From Myxococcales bacterium (GTDB taxonomy: Bacteria > Myxococcota_A > Polyangia > Palsa-1104), in the NCBI GenBank assembly GCA_028287105.1, contig JAQBQH010000104.1, forward strand, positions 1 through 40,812: a stretch of 40,812 nucleotides of DNA, written 5' to 3'. Each line of letters opens with the position of its first letter. Positions within the stretch are counted from its first letter, which is position 1. This document shows, piece after piece, positions 19,462 to 29,921 of the stretch. The notes beneath the pieces were generated by a model. That model did no database searches. It saw nothing but the letters and a program-made list of their open reading frames with translations, and was not told the origin of the DNA. The position numbers were made by a program, and so were the translations under genes.

Positions 19462-19535
19462 CCCGGCGGGGGCCCGGCGGCGAGCGGGCCCGGGCGGCGA
19501 GAAGGACTGGCGGGCCCCCTGACGTAACATGAGCC

Positions 19536-20255
19536 ATGGGCGCGCTCCTGATGCTCCTGGTCTACGCGTGGCCGCACGCGAGCGCGGCCGAGGCGCTCGA
19601 GGCGCGCTTCGCACCACCGGCCGGGGCGACGCGGGTCGCGGTCGTCCCCGACAGCTTCGGCGCCTTTCTGCGACGGCTTCCGCTCAAGGCGCCCGGCGCC
19701 GAGGTCCACCTCTTCGACGGCACACGCAAGGCGCGTCAGGACGTCCACGCCGCCGTCGTGGATCTCGACGTGCCGCCGCGCGATCTGCAGCAGTGCGCCG
19801 ATGCGGTGATGCGGCTATGGGCCGAGTACGGCTACGCGCGCGGCGCCACCATCACGTTTCACCCGGAGCCGAACCGCGCGACGGCGCTGACCTTCGATGC
19901 GCGCGTCCAGCATCGCAAAGAGTTCGGTCGCTGGCTCGTCAAGGTCTTCGCCGACGCGGGCTCGGCGTCGCTCGCCGCGGAGCTGAAGCCGGTGCGCGGC
20001 GAGGTCGAGCCGGGCGACGTCTTGATCCAGGGCGGCTATCCCGGGCACGCGGTCCTGGTGCTCGACGTGGCCCGCGCGGCCGACGGCGCGCGCTGGCTGA
20101 TGCTCGGACAGAGCTACATGCCGGCCCAGGAGTTTCACGTCCTCGAGAATCCGGCCGGCGGCGTCTGGTACGACTCGGCCGCGCTCTCGACGGCGGAAGG
20201 CCTCAGGACGCCCGAGTGGCGCCCGTTCATGGCCAAGGACGTGCGTCGCTTCTGA
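19536..20255 (+). CDS. DUF4846-family exported protein
   Basis: 239 residues. A short signal peptide (about 1-17, ending ASA) is followed by a domain I recognise as DUF4846: the PDSFGAFLRRLPLKAPG segment, then VHLFDGTRK, HAAVVDLDVPPRDLQQCADAVMRL and near the C-terminus GHAVLVLDVA and LMLGQSYMPAQEFHVL. The family has no established function; the QGGYPGHAVLV part is reminiscent of papain-like or permuted folds, but this is only a guess. The ATG at 19536 is preceded 5 nt upstream by TAACAT; there is no Shine-Dalgarno. It is convergent with the phosphatase-like gene, with 3 bp between the stop codons. Confidence 0.88.
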   Translation: MGALLMLLVYAWPHASAAEALEARFAPPAGATRVAVVPDSFGAFLRRLPLKAPGAEVHLFDGTRKARQDVHAAVVDLDVPPRDLQQCADAVMRLWAEYGYARGATITFHPEPNRATALTFDARVQHRKEFGRWLVKVFADAGSASLAAELKPVRGEVEPGDVLIQGGYPGHAVLVLDVARAADGARWLMLGQSYMPAQEFHVLENPAGGVWYDSAALSTAEGLRTPEWRPFMAKDVRRF

Positions 20256-20258
20256 GTC

Positions 20259-21203
20259 TCAGCGCAGGAGGATCGGCGTCGCGTCGATGAAGATATCGGT
20301 GCGCGGCCGGCCCACGATCTCGGCCGGGATCTTGAGCCCGAGGGCGTACAGCGCCGTCGCTGCGGTATCGAGCGTCGACGGCGGATCATCCATGACGTAG
20401 TCCTCGCGCACGCCCGGTCCGCACGCAATCCACGGGATCTCGCGGTCGATCCTTTTGGCGCCCGAGTGCACGCGATTGTGGCCGCCGTGATCGGCGCTCA
20501 CGATGATGAGCGTGTCGTCGATGAGCCCGGACTTCTCGAGCGCCTCGTAGATGATCCCGAGGCAGCGATCGCTGTTGGTGATCGCGTTCTTCTGCGCCGA
20601 CGACATCCAGCCCTTCGAATGTCCCAGCTCGTCGGGATCGGAGAAGTGTACGAACGCCAGCGCCGGCCGCGCGGCCATCAGATACTCGGCCGCCTGCTCC
20701 GCCACTTTCTTGCAGTAGTAACCGGGCCGCTCGTACATCCCCACCGTCCCCGGCGGCACGATGTGGCGCAGCTTCGACTTGCCGGTGAAGAACGCCGTCG
20801 TCAGCCCGGCGTCCTGCGCGTGCGAGAAGATGGTCGGCGACTTGATGTAGCCCTCGCGCGGCCGCCACGTGTTCCACGTGAGGCCGTGCGTCTTCGGCTC
20901 GACGCCCGAGAGCATCGAGGCGTGCGCCGGCAACGTCGACGCATCGCGAATCGTCAGCGCGTGGTCGCTGTAGGCGCCGCGCTTGCGCATGAGGTCGTGC
21001 CACTTCAAGTGCAGCGTCGCCACCGCATCGGCGCGCAGCCCGTCCTCGCTGATGATGAGCACGTGGTTGATCGCGCGCGGCTTCTCCGGCGCCTCGACCT
21101 TGACGATCGGCACGAGATCGATCTCGACTGGCGCTGCACCGACGGACGCGTGCAGCCCCAGGCCTGCCGCCCCGATGAGCAGGGCAGCATGAAACTTCCG
21201 CAT
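20259..21203 (-). CDS. Exported alkaline-phosphatase-superfamily / type I phosphodiesterase-like protein
   Basis: 314 residues with a signal peptide (1-23, ending SVGA). The mature part has the superfamily's metal centre: IISEDGLRAD (Asp54 region), a likely nucleophile Thr in RDASTLPAHASML (about 88), FSDPDELGHSKG (Asp/His ligands) and VSADHGGHNRVHSG near the C-terminus. This pattern fits nucleotide pyrophosphatases, phosphodiesterases and phosphonoacetate hydrolases; the substrate is unknown. It is periplasmic. The start ATG at 21203 has TATCGT 6 nt upstream and TTGCGC 18 nt before that, so the message may be leaderless. The upstream neighbour rlmN ends 38 nt away on the same strand. Confidence 0.9.
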   Translation of the reverse strand: MRKFHAALLIGAAGLGLHASVGAAPVEIDLVPIVKVEAPEKPRAINHVLIISEDGLRADAVATLHLKWHDLMRKRGAYSDHALTIRDASTLPAHASMLSGVEPKTHGLTWNTWRPREGYIKSPTIFSHAQDAGLTTAFFTGKSKLRHIVPPGTVGMYERPGYYCKKVAEQAAEYLMAARPALAFVHFSDPDELGHSKGWMSSAQKNAITNSDRCLGIIYEALEKSGLIDDTLIIVSADHGGHNRVHSGAKRIDREIPWIACGPGVREDYVMDDPPSTLDTAATALYALGLKIPAEIVGRPRTDIFIDATPILLR

Positions 21204-21209
21204 ATTCTA

Positions 21210-21239
21210 ACGATACGGGGCCGGGTGCCTGTCGCGCAA
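21210..21239 (-). promoter_or_regulatory. Candidate promoter of the phosphatase-like gene
   Basis: Minus strand: TTGCGC (21239-21234), an 18-nt spacer, TATCGT (21215-21210), 6 nt, ATG at 21203. The -10 hexamer and its distance are identical to those at the 18181 gene. Confidence 0.4.
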
Positions 21240-21241
21240 GT

Positions 21242-22576
<1,335 letters not shown>

Positions 22577-22577
22577 C

Positions 22578-23132
22578 TTACTTAGTGTGACTCGCTTGCT
22601 CGACGATGGCCACACAACAGGGGCGGTCGTAGTGCAGCGGAAAGTGATAGATCCCCTGCTGGGTCGCCTGCTTCGTCGCGTGCGACACCGTCACCGTCGA
22701 CGGCAGCGGCTGCATGAAGTCCTGCGCCACCTCGGCGGGCATGACGAAGTGCGCCAGCCCCGACGTCAGCTGGCGCGGCGGCGCCGTCTCGCGATGATCT
22801 CCGTAGCTCATGGTGTAGATGGCGTAGTCGTTGCGGGCGGCGACGTTCCACACCCAGCGCTGACCGCGCAGCCCCTCGACGCGCCACTCCTCGACGGTGC
22901 GCCCGCCCGACGTGGCGACGAGCGCGTGCGCACCCGGCGACAGCGTCAGCGCGCGAAAGTCGTGGCGCGGGACCTCTTGTGGTTGAGCGCCGTCGACCTT
23001 CACCGTCACGTCCTCGTTGGTGCCGTTGTCGCAGTAGACGACAACGGGCTTGCGCCAGAACGCCCGCGCCGCAACCCCCGCGGCGGCGAGCATGACGAAG
23101 ACCGCCGCCGCAAGGAGTCGCAACCGCGACAT
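22578..23132 (-). CDS. Membrane-anchored or exported hypothetical protein
   Basis: 184 residues, not recognised. An N-terminal hydrophobic segment (about 5-23) can be a signal peptide or a single anchor. It is followed by a beta-rich stretch opening VVVYCDNGTNEDVTVKVDG with Leu/Ser-Pro-Gly turns (TLSPGAHALVATSGG), resembling a small carboxypeptidase-regulatory or PEGA-like fold. Near the C-terminus is HYDRPCCVAIVEQ with adjacent cysteines. It lies 3 nt downstream of ndk and 1 nt upstream of rlmN on the same strand, so it is certainly co-transcribed with them. No function can be assigned. Confidence 0.75.
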   Translation of the reverse strand: MSRLRLLAAAVFVMLAAAGVAARAFWRKPVVVYCDNGTNEDVTVKVDGAQPQEVPRHDFRALTLSPGAHALVATSGGRTVEEWRVEGLRGQRWVWNVAARNDYAIYTMSYGDHRETAPPRQLTSGLAHFVMPAEVAQDFMQPLPSTVTVSHATKQATQQGIYHFPLHYDRPCCVAIVEQASHTK

Positions 23133-23135
23133 GCG

Positions 23136-23570
23136 CTATCCGATGGTGACGCCCAGGCGAGCGAGCTCGGCGCCGCTGAAGAAGAAGCCGATCTCGTACT
23201 TCGCGGTGTCCGGCGCATCCGAGCCGTGCACGGCGTTCTTCTCGATGTCGATGCCGAACTTCTGGCGGATGGTGCCCGCGGCCGCCTTCTTCGAGTCGGT
23301 GGCGCCCATCAGCTCGCGATTGCGCGCGATCGCGTTCTCGCCTTCGAGGACCTGGACGATGCAGGGCCCCGAGGTCATGAACGCCACCAGGTCGCCGAAG
23401 AACGGCCGCGCCTTGTGCACGTAGTAGAAGCCCTCGGCCTCCTTCTGCGTCAGGTGCACCATCTTGACGGCGACGGGGCGGAGGCCGCCGTCGACGAGAT
23501 GCTGCGTGATGGCGCCGGCCTTACCGGCCTTCACTGCGTCGGGCTTGATGATCGAAAACGTCCGTTCCAT
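23136..23570 (-). CDS. ndk: Nucleoside diphosphate kinase
   Basis: 144 residues, standard length. It transfers the gamma phosphate between nucleoside triphosphates and diphosphates through a phosphohistidine. Seen: the N-terminal [12 protein letters not shown], the [16 protein letters not shown] region and the active-site His115 in NAVHGSDAP. The ATG at 23570 has AAGGAG 9 nt upstream; a longer open frame to 23603 would run into the hairpin and is rejected. It follows sucD by 67 nt on the same strand. Co-transcription with succinyl-CoA synthetase is biologically sensible, since Ndk balances the nucleotide made by SucCD. Confidence 0.98.
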   Translation of the reverse strand: MERTFSIIKPDAVKAGKAGAITQHLVDGGLRPVAVKMVHLTQKEAEGFYYVHKARPFFGDLVAFMTSGPCIVQVLEGENAIARNRELMGATDSKKAAAGTIRQKFGIDIEKNAVHGSDAPDTAKYEIGFFFSGAELARLGVTIG

Positions 23571-23590
23571 TTCGCTTCGCTCCTTCTGAA

Positions 23591-23613
23591 GCTGACAGCT
23601 CACAGCTGTCAGC
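23591..23613 (-). repeat. Perfect 10-bp hairpin in the sucD-ndk gap
   Basis: A palindrome GCTGACAGCT-CAC-AGCTGTCAGC lies 5 nt upstream of the ndk Shine-Dalgarno (23585-23580). There is no T run on either strand, so it is not a typical intrinsic terminator. It could act as an RNA stability or processing element, or be an intergenic palindromic repeat. A short direct repeat GTTATCGCAA (23622-23631 and 23637-23646) lies beside it, over the sucD stop. Confidence 0.7.
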
Positions 23614-23637
23614 CGACAGTTGTTATCGCAAGACTCG

Positions 23638-24506
23638 TTATCGCAACACTGATTTCAGCGTCGAGCCCATTTCGGCGGGCGTGCGGGCGACCTTGATGCC
23701 GGCTGCTTCGAGCGCGGCGATCTTCTCGGCCGCGGTGCCCTTGCCGCCCGAGATGATGGCGCCGGCGTGACCCATGCGCTTGCCCGGGGGCGCGGTCTGG
23801 CCGGCGATGAACGCGGCCACCGGCTTCTTCATGTTGGCTTTGACGAACGCGGCCGCGTCCTCTTCGGAGTTGCCGCCGATCTCGCCCATCATGAGCACCG
23901 CGTGCGTGTCCGGGTCGGCCTCGAAGAGCGCCAGCGCGTCGACGAAGTCCATGCCCTTGACCGGATCGCCGCCGATGCCGATGGCGGTCGACTGCCCGAG
24001 GCCGAGCGACGTCAGCTGATGCACGCCCTCGTAGGTGAGCGTGCCGGACCGCGACACCAGGCCGATATGCCCTTCCTTGTGGATGTAGCCGGGCATGATT
24101 CCGATTTTGCATTTGCCGGGCGAGATGACACCGGGGCAGTTCGGTCCGATGAGGCGCGTCTTCGACTGCGACTCGAGGACGCGCTTGACCGCGATCATGT
24201 CGAGCGTCGGGATGCCCTCGGTGATGCAGACCACGAGCGGCAGCTCGGCTGCGATCGCTTCGAGGATGGCGTCGGCGGCGAACGGCGGCGGCACGTAGAT
24301 CACCGAGGCGTTGGCGCCGGTCTTGGCGACCGCTTCGGCGACGGTGTCGAACACCGGCGTGCCCTCGAACATCGTGCCGCCCTTACCCGGCGTCACGCCC
24401 GCGACCACCTTGGTGCCGTACTCCTTCGCGCCCGCGGTATGGAACGCGCCGGTCTTGCCGCTGATGCCTTGCACGAGCAGCTTGGTGTTCTCGTTGACCA
24501 GGACGC

Positions 24507-24510
<4 letters not shown>
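23638..24510 (-). CDS. sucD: Succinyl-CoA synthetase alpha subunit
   Basis: 290 residues. With SucC it interconverts succinyl-CoA plus NDP/Pi and succinate, CoA plus NTP in the TCA cycle. The CoA-binding N-terminal Rossmann domain carries [13 protein letters not shown]. The C-terminal flavodoxin-like domain holds the phosphorylated His248 in [15 protein letters not shown]. The region [15 protein letters not shown] is conserved. The start codon overlaps the sucC stop by 4 nt (ATGA), giving translational coupling and equal subunit output. Confidence 0.98.
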
Positions 24511-25682
<1,172 letters not shown>

Positions 25683-25959
25683 GGGATCTCCTCCGCCGAG
25701 CCAGGCTCGTAACACGCGCGCGTCGTGGCCACAAGCGTTTCCGACCGCCGATCGTCGCTGCGTCGCCCGACACGGCCCAGCCCGCGTCGCGGCGCGCGCA
25801 TGTTGCGGCGGCCAGGCCACTCAAAACGAGCGCCTCTTGTATCAAAATGAGATGCCTGCCGTCGCTGTCCGTGCGCAAATTGCGGAGTTCGTGCTGGCCT
25901 GGCGCTTGCTCTTCCGCCCGGTCGGTTCTACATAGCGTCCCTCGCCTGGAGGCAAGACC
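25683..25959. other. Divergent intergenic region sucC / YceI gene
   Basis: 277 bp without a gene. It holds the sucC ribosome site (GGAGGAG) at one end and the YceI ribosome site at the other. Apart from the weak YceI promoter described there, I see no palindrome, RNA gene or convincing sucC promoter. An AT-richer patch (25830-25852, containing CAAAACGAG and TATCAAAATGAG) could hold the sucC promoter. Confidence 0.4.
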
Positions 25960-26568
25960 ATGATCCGTACACTCGCATTCGCAGCCGCAGTTCTCGCCGT
26001 GCCCGCCCTCGGACACGCCGCTCAGTGGGAAGTCGATCCCTCGCACTCGTCCGCCAGCTTCACGGTCAAGCACATGATGGTGTCGAACGTGCGCGGCGAG
26101 TTCGGCAAGATCAAGGGCTCGGGCTCGTGGGAGAAGCCCGACTTCTCCGACGCCAAGATCGAAGTCGTCGTCGACGCGACGACCATCGACACGCGTGACG
26201 CCAAGCGCGACGCGCACCTCAAGAGCCCCGACTTCTTCGATGTGGCCAAGTTCCCGGCGCTGACCTTCAAGTCCAAGCGCGTCGAGAAGTCGAAGACCGC
26301 CGGTCACCTCAACATCGTCGGCGACCTGACCATGCACGGCATCACCAAGGAGGTCACCTTCGACGTGACCGGTCCTTCGCCCGAGACCAAGAGCCCGTGG
26401 GGCACGACGGCCGTCGGCGCCGAGGCGCGCGCCAAGATCAACCGCACCGATTTCGGTCTGAAGTGGAACAAGGCGCTCGAGGCGGGCGGCGTGCTCGTCG
26501 CGGACGAAGTCAACATCGAGATCAGCCTCGAGCTGAACAAGAAGCCGCCGCTCAAGGCGGAGAAGTAG
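25960..26568 (+). CDS. YceI-family periplasmic lipid-binding protein
   Basis: 202 residues. The signal peptide (1-21, ending LGHAA) is followed by one YceI lipocalin-like beta-barrel domain: QWEVDPSHSSASFTVKHMMVSNVRGEF, DATTIDTRDAKRDAHLKSPDFFD, GDLTMHGITKEVTFDV and KINRTDFGLKWNKALEAGG. Family members bind isoprenoid or polyprenyl lipids in the periplasm and are often induced by base or stress. The ATG has GGAGG 7 nt upstream. A weak promoter (TTGCTC 25906-25911, 17 nt, TACATA 25929-25934) could drive it. It is convergent with the lipoprotein gene, with a hairpin between. Confidence 0.95.
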   Translation: MIRTLAFAAAVLAVPALGHAAQWEVDPSHSSASFTVKHMMVSNVRGEFGKIKGSGSWEKPDFSDAKIEVVVDATTIDTRDAKRDAHLKSPDFFDVAKFPALTFKSKRVEKSKTAGHLNIVGDLTMHGITKEVTFDVTGPSPETKSPWGTTAVGAEARAKINRTDFGLKWNKALEAGGVLVADEVNIEISLELNKKPPLKAEK

Positions 26569-26596
26569 TCGAGCCCGTCGCTCCCGCGCCGGCCCT

Positions 26597-26617
26597 TCGA
26601 GAGCTAGAGCTTCTCGA
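26597..26617. terminator. Hairpin between convergent genes, possible bidirectional terminator
   Basis: An imperfect stem (TCGAG-AGC, loop TAGA, GCT-T-CTCGA with one bulged T) overlaps the end of the lipoprotein gene and follows the YceI gene. It lacks a T run, so termination activity is uncertain. Confidence 0.3.
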
Positions 26618-27296
26618 GGCGGCCGGTGTGGAAGCGGAACGTCAGCCCCACCGGCTTCGGCACGTTGATCGCCGGGAACTTCTGCTTCGACACGACGCCC
26701 TGCACACAGGTGTCGTAGCCGCCGTCCTTCGCCGTCGACTTCACCACCGTCGGCACGTAGACCTGACCCTCGCGATCCACGAAGAAGGCGACCTCGGTGT
26801 CGGCCGGAAAGTCGGGCGGCAGGTTCTGCTGCGCGCACGCTTCGACCTCGGCGCCGGCCGCCATCTGCAGGGACGCCAGCTTCTCCTCGAGGTCCTTCGG
26901 CACCGTCGCGTCGACGATCTTCTCGCCCGGCGCCATGAACTCCCACAACGCGCCCACGGCGGGACCCGGCAGCGGCGTCAGCGTCGTCTTGCCGGCCGTG
27001 TCGACCACGCACTGCTTCTTGTCGGCCGGACCTTCCCAGCGAACCGGGGTCACGGTCATCTTGCCGGTGGCGTCGGCGGTGACGGCGAAGATTCCGCCCT
27101 TCATCGGCGGGTCGCTGGCCTTCGACTTCAGGCAGTCCATCACCGTCTTGGACGCGTCGGTGATCTCGGCGCGGCGCTTGTTGACGGCCTCGAGGCCCTG
27201 GAACGGCGCGCTGCTTTTGCTGCCGCCGCCGGCGCCCGTGCCGGTGGTGGCGCAGGCAGCCAGGAACATGGTCGGGATGAGCAGATGAGTTTTCAT
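26604..27296 (-). CDS. Lipoprotein of unknown function
   Basis: 230 residues. A short signal peptide with lipobox LAAC (Cys15) marks it as a lipoprotein. A Gly/Ser/Thr linker follows, then a domain with three or four cysteines (VMDCLKS, KKQCVVD, VEACAQQ, YDTCVQG). The end, TCVQGVVSKQKFPAINVPKPVGLTFRF, has the look of the TonB C-terminal / AgmX-PglI type domains found in many myxobacterial lipoproteins. Binding to peptidoglycan or to an envelope partner is possible but not shown. It is downstream of the tolC-type gene (59 nt gap) on the same strand, so it might be the tail of the efflux operon or separate. Confidence 0.75.
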   Translation of the reverse strand: MKTHLLIPTMFLAACATTGTGAGGGSKSSAPFQGLEAVNKRRAEITDASKTVMDCLKSKASDPPMKGGIFAVTADATGKMTVTPVRWEGPADKKQCVVDTAGKTTLTPLPGPAVGALWEFMAPGEKIVDATVPKDLEEKLASLQMAAGAEVEACAQQNLPPDFPADTEVAFFVDREGQVYVPTVVKSTAKDGGYDTCVQGVVSKQKFPAINVPKPVGLTFRFHTGRLEKL

Positions 27297-27355
27297 GGCC
27301 GCGTCTTATCAGAGCGACGGCGTGTTGAAAAGGGGAGGGGGGGCGAAGTTGCCGC

Positions 27356-28654
27356 TCAGCGGCCGATGACGCGGGCCAGCGTGACCCGCTGAATCGCCAG
27401 CTCGTAGCGGGCGCGCGCGAGGTTGAGGCGGGCGCCGGTGAGCGCCGATTGGGCGTCGAGGAGGTCGGTCGTCGTCGCGGAGCCGGCCCTGACCAGCGCG
27501 TCGGTCACGCGATACGCCTCCTGCGCGGCGGCGATGGTCTTCTCGGCGACCTCGACGGCAAAGCGGGCCGCGCGCGACTGCGAGAGCGACGTCTGCACCT
27601 CGGTGGCGACGGTGCTGCGCTCCGACGCCAGGTCCTGCGCTGCCGCTTCCGCCTGCCGGCCGGCGGCGCGCGCGGCGAAGAATCCCGAGCCCCATTCCCA
27701 CGGCGTCCAGGTCGCCTTGACGCCGACGAACCACGACTCGGGGGGCGCGAACTTCTGCCCGTCGATGCGCACGTAGGCAGCCTCGCCGTCGATCTCGGGG
27801 AGGAGCGACAGCCAGCGGGCGCGCTTGGTGTGCTCGGCGCTCTTGCCGAGGAGCCGGTCGCGCGCGATCTCGGGGCGGCGGTTGAGCGCTTCGTCGAAGG
27901 CGGCGCGATCGGCGGGCAGCTCGGAGGCGTTGGCGATGAGCGACGTCGGCTCGATGAGCTCGATCTCGCCGTCCGACGGATCGAGCCCGATGGCGGCCAG
28001 CAGGTTGGCGCGAACCACCTCGGCCTGGCTCTGCGCGCCGATCTCCTGCAGCCGCGCATTGGCGGCGGCCACCTGCACGCGCAATAGATCGGCATTGGTC
28101 AGGACGCCGGCCTTGAGGCGCGCCTGGGTCTGGTTGACCTGCTCGCCCAGCTCCTTGCCCGACCAGCGCGCGATCTCGGCGAGCGCGCGCGATTCGAAGT
28201 AGCGCAGGTAGCCGGCCTGGATCGCCTCGGTGAGCGAGGCGCGCGCCGCCTTGAGGTTGGCATCGGACGCGGCGGCCTGATCGCGCAGCGCCAGGTAGTC
28301 CTCGGCGATGTGACCGAGCCCGAGCAGCGGCTGGCCGACGGCGGCGACGAAGGTGTTGTTGTCGACGTCGCGCACCTGGAACGGCGCCAGCCCCGGCATG
28401 AAGGTGATGGCGAAGGGATCCTTGTAGCGCTGGTACTCCTCGGAGAGGTGCACCGAGGGCAGCATGTGCGCGCCGACCGAGCGCGCGGCGTCGTGAGCCG
28501 CGCCCTGCCGTAGGGTCGCGCCGCGCAGCCGCGGATTCTGCGACAGCGCCAGCTCGACCGCCTCGTCGACGCCGAGCTGCCGCGACGCGGCGAATGATGC
28601 GCTCGCACAACAGACGAGCGCCAGGGACAGGCCAATATTGTGCAGTCGCATCAT
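27356..28654 (-). CDS. TolC-family outer-membrane efflux protein
   Basis: 432 residues. The signal peptide (1-22, ending SASFA) is followed by two TolC-type repeats of coiled-coil helices with strand insertions; opening LGVDEAVELALSQNPRLRGA and ending RYELAIQRVTLARVIGR are typical. As a trimer it forms the outer-membrane channel of a tripartite pump. Two ATGs in a row (28654, 28651) are available, 1 nt after the stop of the adaptor gene. It is the last member of the tetR-MFS-HlyD-TolC operon. Confidence 0.94.
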   Translation of the reverse strand: MMRLHNIGLSLALVCCASASFAASRQLGVDEAVELALSQNPRLRGATLRQGAAHDAARSVGAHMLPSVHLSEEYQRYKDPFAITFMPGLAPFQVRDVDNNTFVAAVGQPLLGLGHIAEDYLALRDQAAASDANLKAARASLTEAIQAGYLRYFESRALAEIARWSGKELGEQVNQTQARLKAGVLTNADLLRVQVAAANARLQEIGAQSQAEVVRANLLAAIGLDPSDGEIELIEPTSLIANASELPADRAAFDEALNRRPEIARDRLLGKSAEHTKRARWLSLLPEIDGEAAYVRIDGQKFAPPESWFVGVKATWTPWEWGSGFFAARAAGRQAEAAAQDLASERSTVATEVQTSLSQSRAARFAVEVAEKTIAAAQEAYRVTDALVRAGSATTTDLLDAQSALTGARLNLARARYELAIQRVTLARVIGR

Positions 28655-28655
28655 G

Positions 28656-29918
28656 TCAGTTGACGTGAATGGTGACGTCGGCCGAGAGGCCGGCGCGCAA
28701 GGCGACGTCGGGGGCGCGGGTCCAGGCGATGCGCACGGGCACGCGCTGGACCACCTTGACGAAGTTGCCCGAGGCGTTGTCGGCGGGCAGCAGCGAGAAG
28801 CTGGAGCCGGTGCCGCCGGAGAGGCTCTCGACCTTGCCTTCGAACTTCTTGCCTGGATAGGCGTCGACCTTGATGTCGACGCGCTGCCCCGGCTTCATCT
28901 GCCCGACCTGCGTCTCCTTGAAGTTGGCGACGACGTAGGTACTGACCGGTACCAGCTCGATCACCGGCGAGCCGACGGCGACGAGCTGCCCCTCGTGCAC
29001 GCTCAGCTTCGACGCGTTGCCGTCGACGGGGGCGGTGACCTTGGTGTAGCCGAGCTGCAGCTTGGCCAGCTCGAGCTGCGCCTCGGCGGCCTGCACGCGG
29101 GCATGCGCGAGGTCGGCCTGCGCGTGCGCGGCGGCGTTCTGCGCCTCGATGGGCGAGCTCTGATTCAAGCGGCCGCGCGCTTCACCGACGCGCTCCTGCG
29201 CCGAGCGGCGTGCCTCTTCGGCGACGGAGATGCCGGCCCGCGCCTGCGCCAGCGCCGCCTGCGCCGAGTCGTTGGCGGCCTGGGCGTTGTCGACGCGCTC
29301 CTGGGGAACGGCGTTGGCGGCCTTGAGCTCGCGTGCGCGGCCGAGATCGAGCTCCGCCTTGCGCGCATCTGCCTGGGCTCGCATGAGCGCCGCCTTGGCC
29401 GACTGCAGCTGCGCCTCGGCCGAGCCGACGCTCACGGTCGAGCCGGCCAGCGCGGCGCGCGCCGTGGTCAGGCCGCCCTTGGAGCCGGCCTCGACGACCG
29501 AAACCTGGGCGTCGGCCCCTAGCGCCTGCGCCCGCTGCGAGGCGAGCTCCGCCTCGGCCTGCTTGACGCGCGCGGCGTAGTCGGCGGGATCGATCTCGGC
29601 GATGAGATCGCCCTTCTTGACGATCTGATTCTCCTGCACGTGCACCTTCGTCACCTGGCCGGCGACGCGGGTACCGATCGGTACCACGTCAGCCGAGACC
29701 TGGGCGTCGTCGGTGTTCTCTTCCCCGTGCGTCCAGATCATGTAGCCCGTGATGCCGACGAGCAAGAGGCCGGCGACGATGGCGACGAGGACGAACGGAC
29801 GCCGCTTCTTCTTGGGCGGCTCCGTCTCGGCGGCGGGCTGGGTGGGCGCGGCTGCCGGCGGACGCACTTCGCGCGGTACCGGCTCCAGACGAGGCGAGGA
29901 CTTCGGTTCGTTCTCCAT
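28656..29918 (-). CDS. HlyD/EmrA-family efflux periplasmic adaptor
   Basis: 420 residues. A Pro-rich, lysine-ended cytoplasmic tail (1-40) is followed by one membrane segment (about 41-62), a biotinyl-lipoyl half domain (TDDAQVSADVVPIGTRVAGQV and VKKGDLIAEIDPADY), a very long Ala-rich coiled-coil hairpin (about 115-265), the second lipoyl half (APVDGNASKLSVHEGQLV) and a beta-barrel domain. The long hairpin is typical of EmrA-type adaptors for MFS pumps. It links the inner-membrane MFS transporter to the TolC channel. Gaps to its neighbours are 3 nt and 1 nt. Confidence 0.95.
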   Translation of the reverse strand: MENEPKSSPRLEPVPREVRPPAAAPTQPAAETEPPKKKRRPFVLVAIVAGLLLVGITGYMIWTHGEENTDDAQVSADVVPIGTRVAGQVTKVHVQENQIVKKGDLIAEIDPADYAARVKQAEAELASQRAQALGADAQVSVVEAGSKGGLTTARAALAGSTVSVGSAEAQLQSAKAALMRAQADARKAELDLGRARELKAANAVPQERVDNAQAANDSAQAALAQARAGISVAEEARRSAQERVGEARGRLNQSSPIEAQNAAAHAQADLAHARVQAAEAQLELAKLQLGYTKVTAPVDGNASKLSVHEGQLVAVGSPVIELVPVSTYVVANFKETQVGQMKPGQRVDIKVDAYPGKKFEGKVESLSGGTGSSFSLLPADNASGNFVKVVQRVPVRIAWTRAPDVALRAGLSADVTIHVN

Positions 29919-29921
29919 TGA

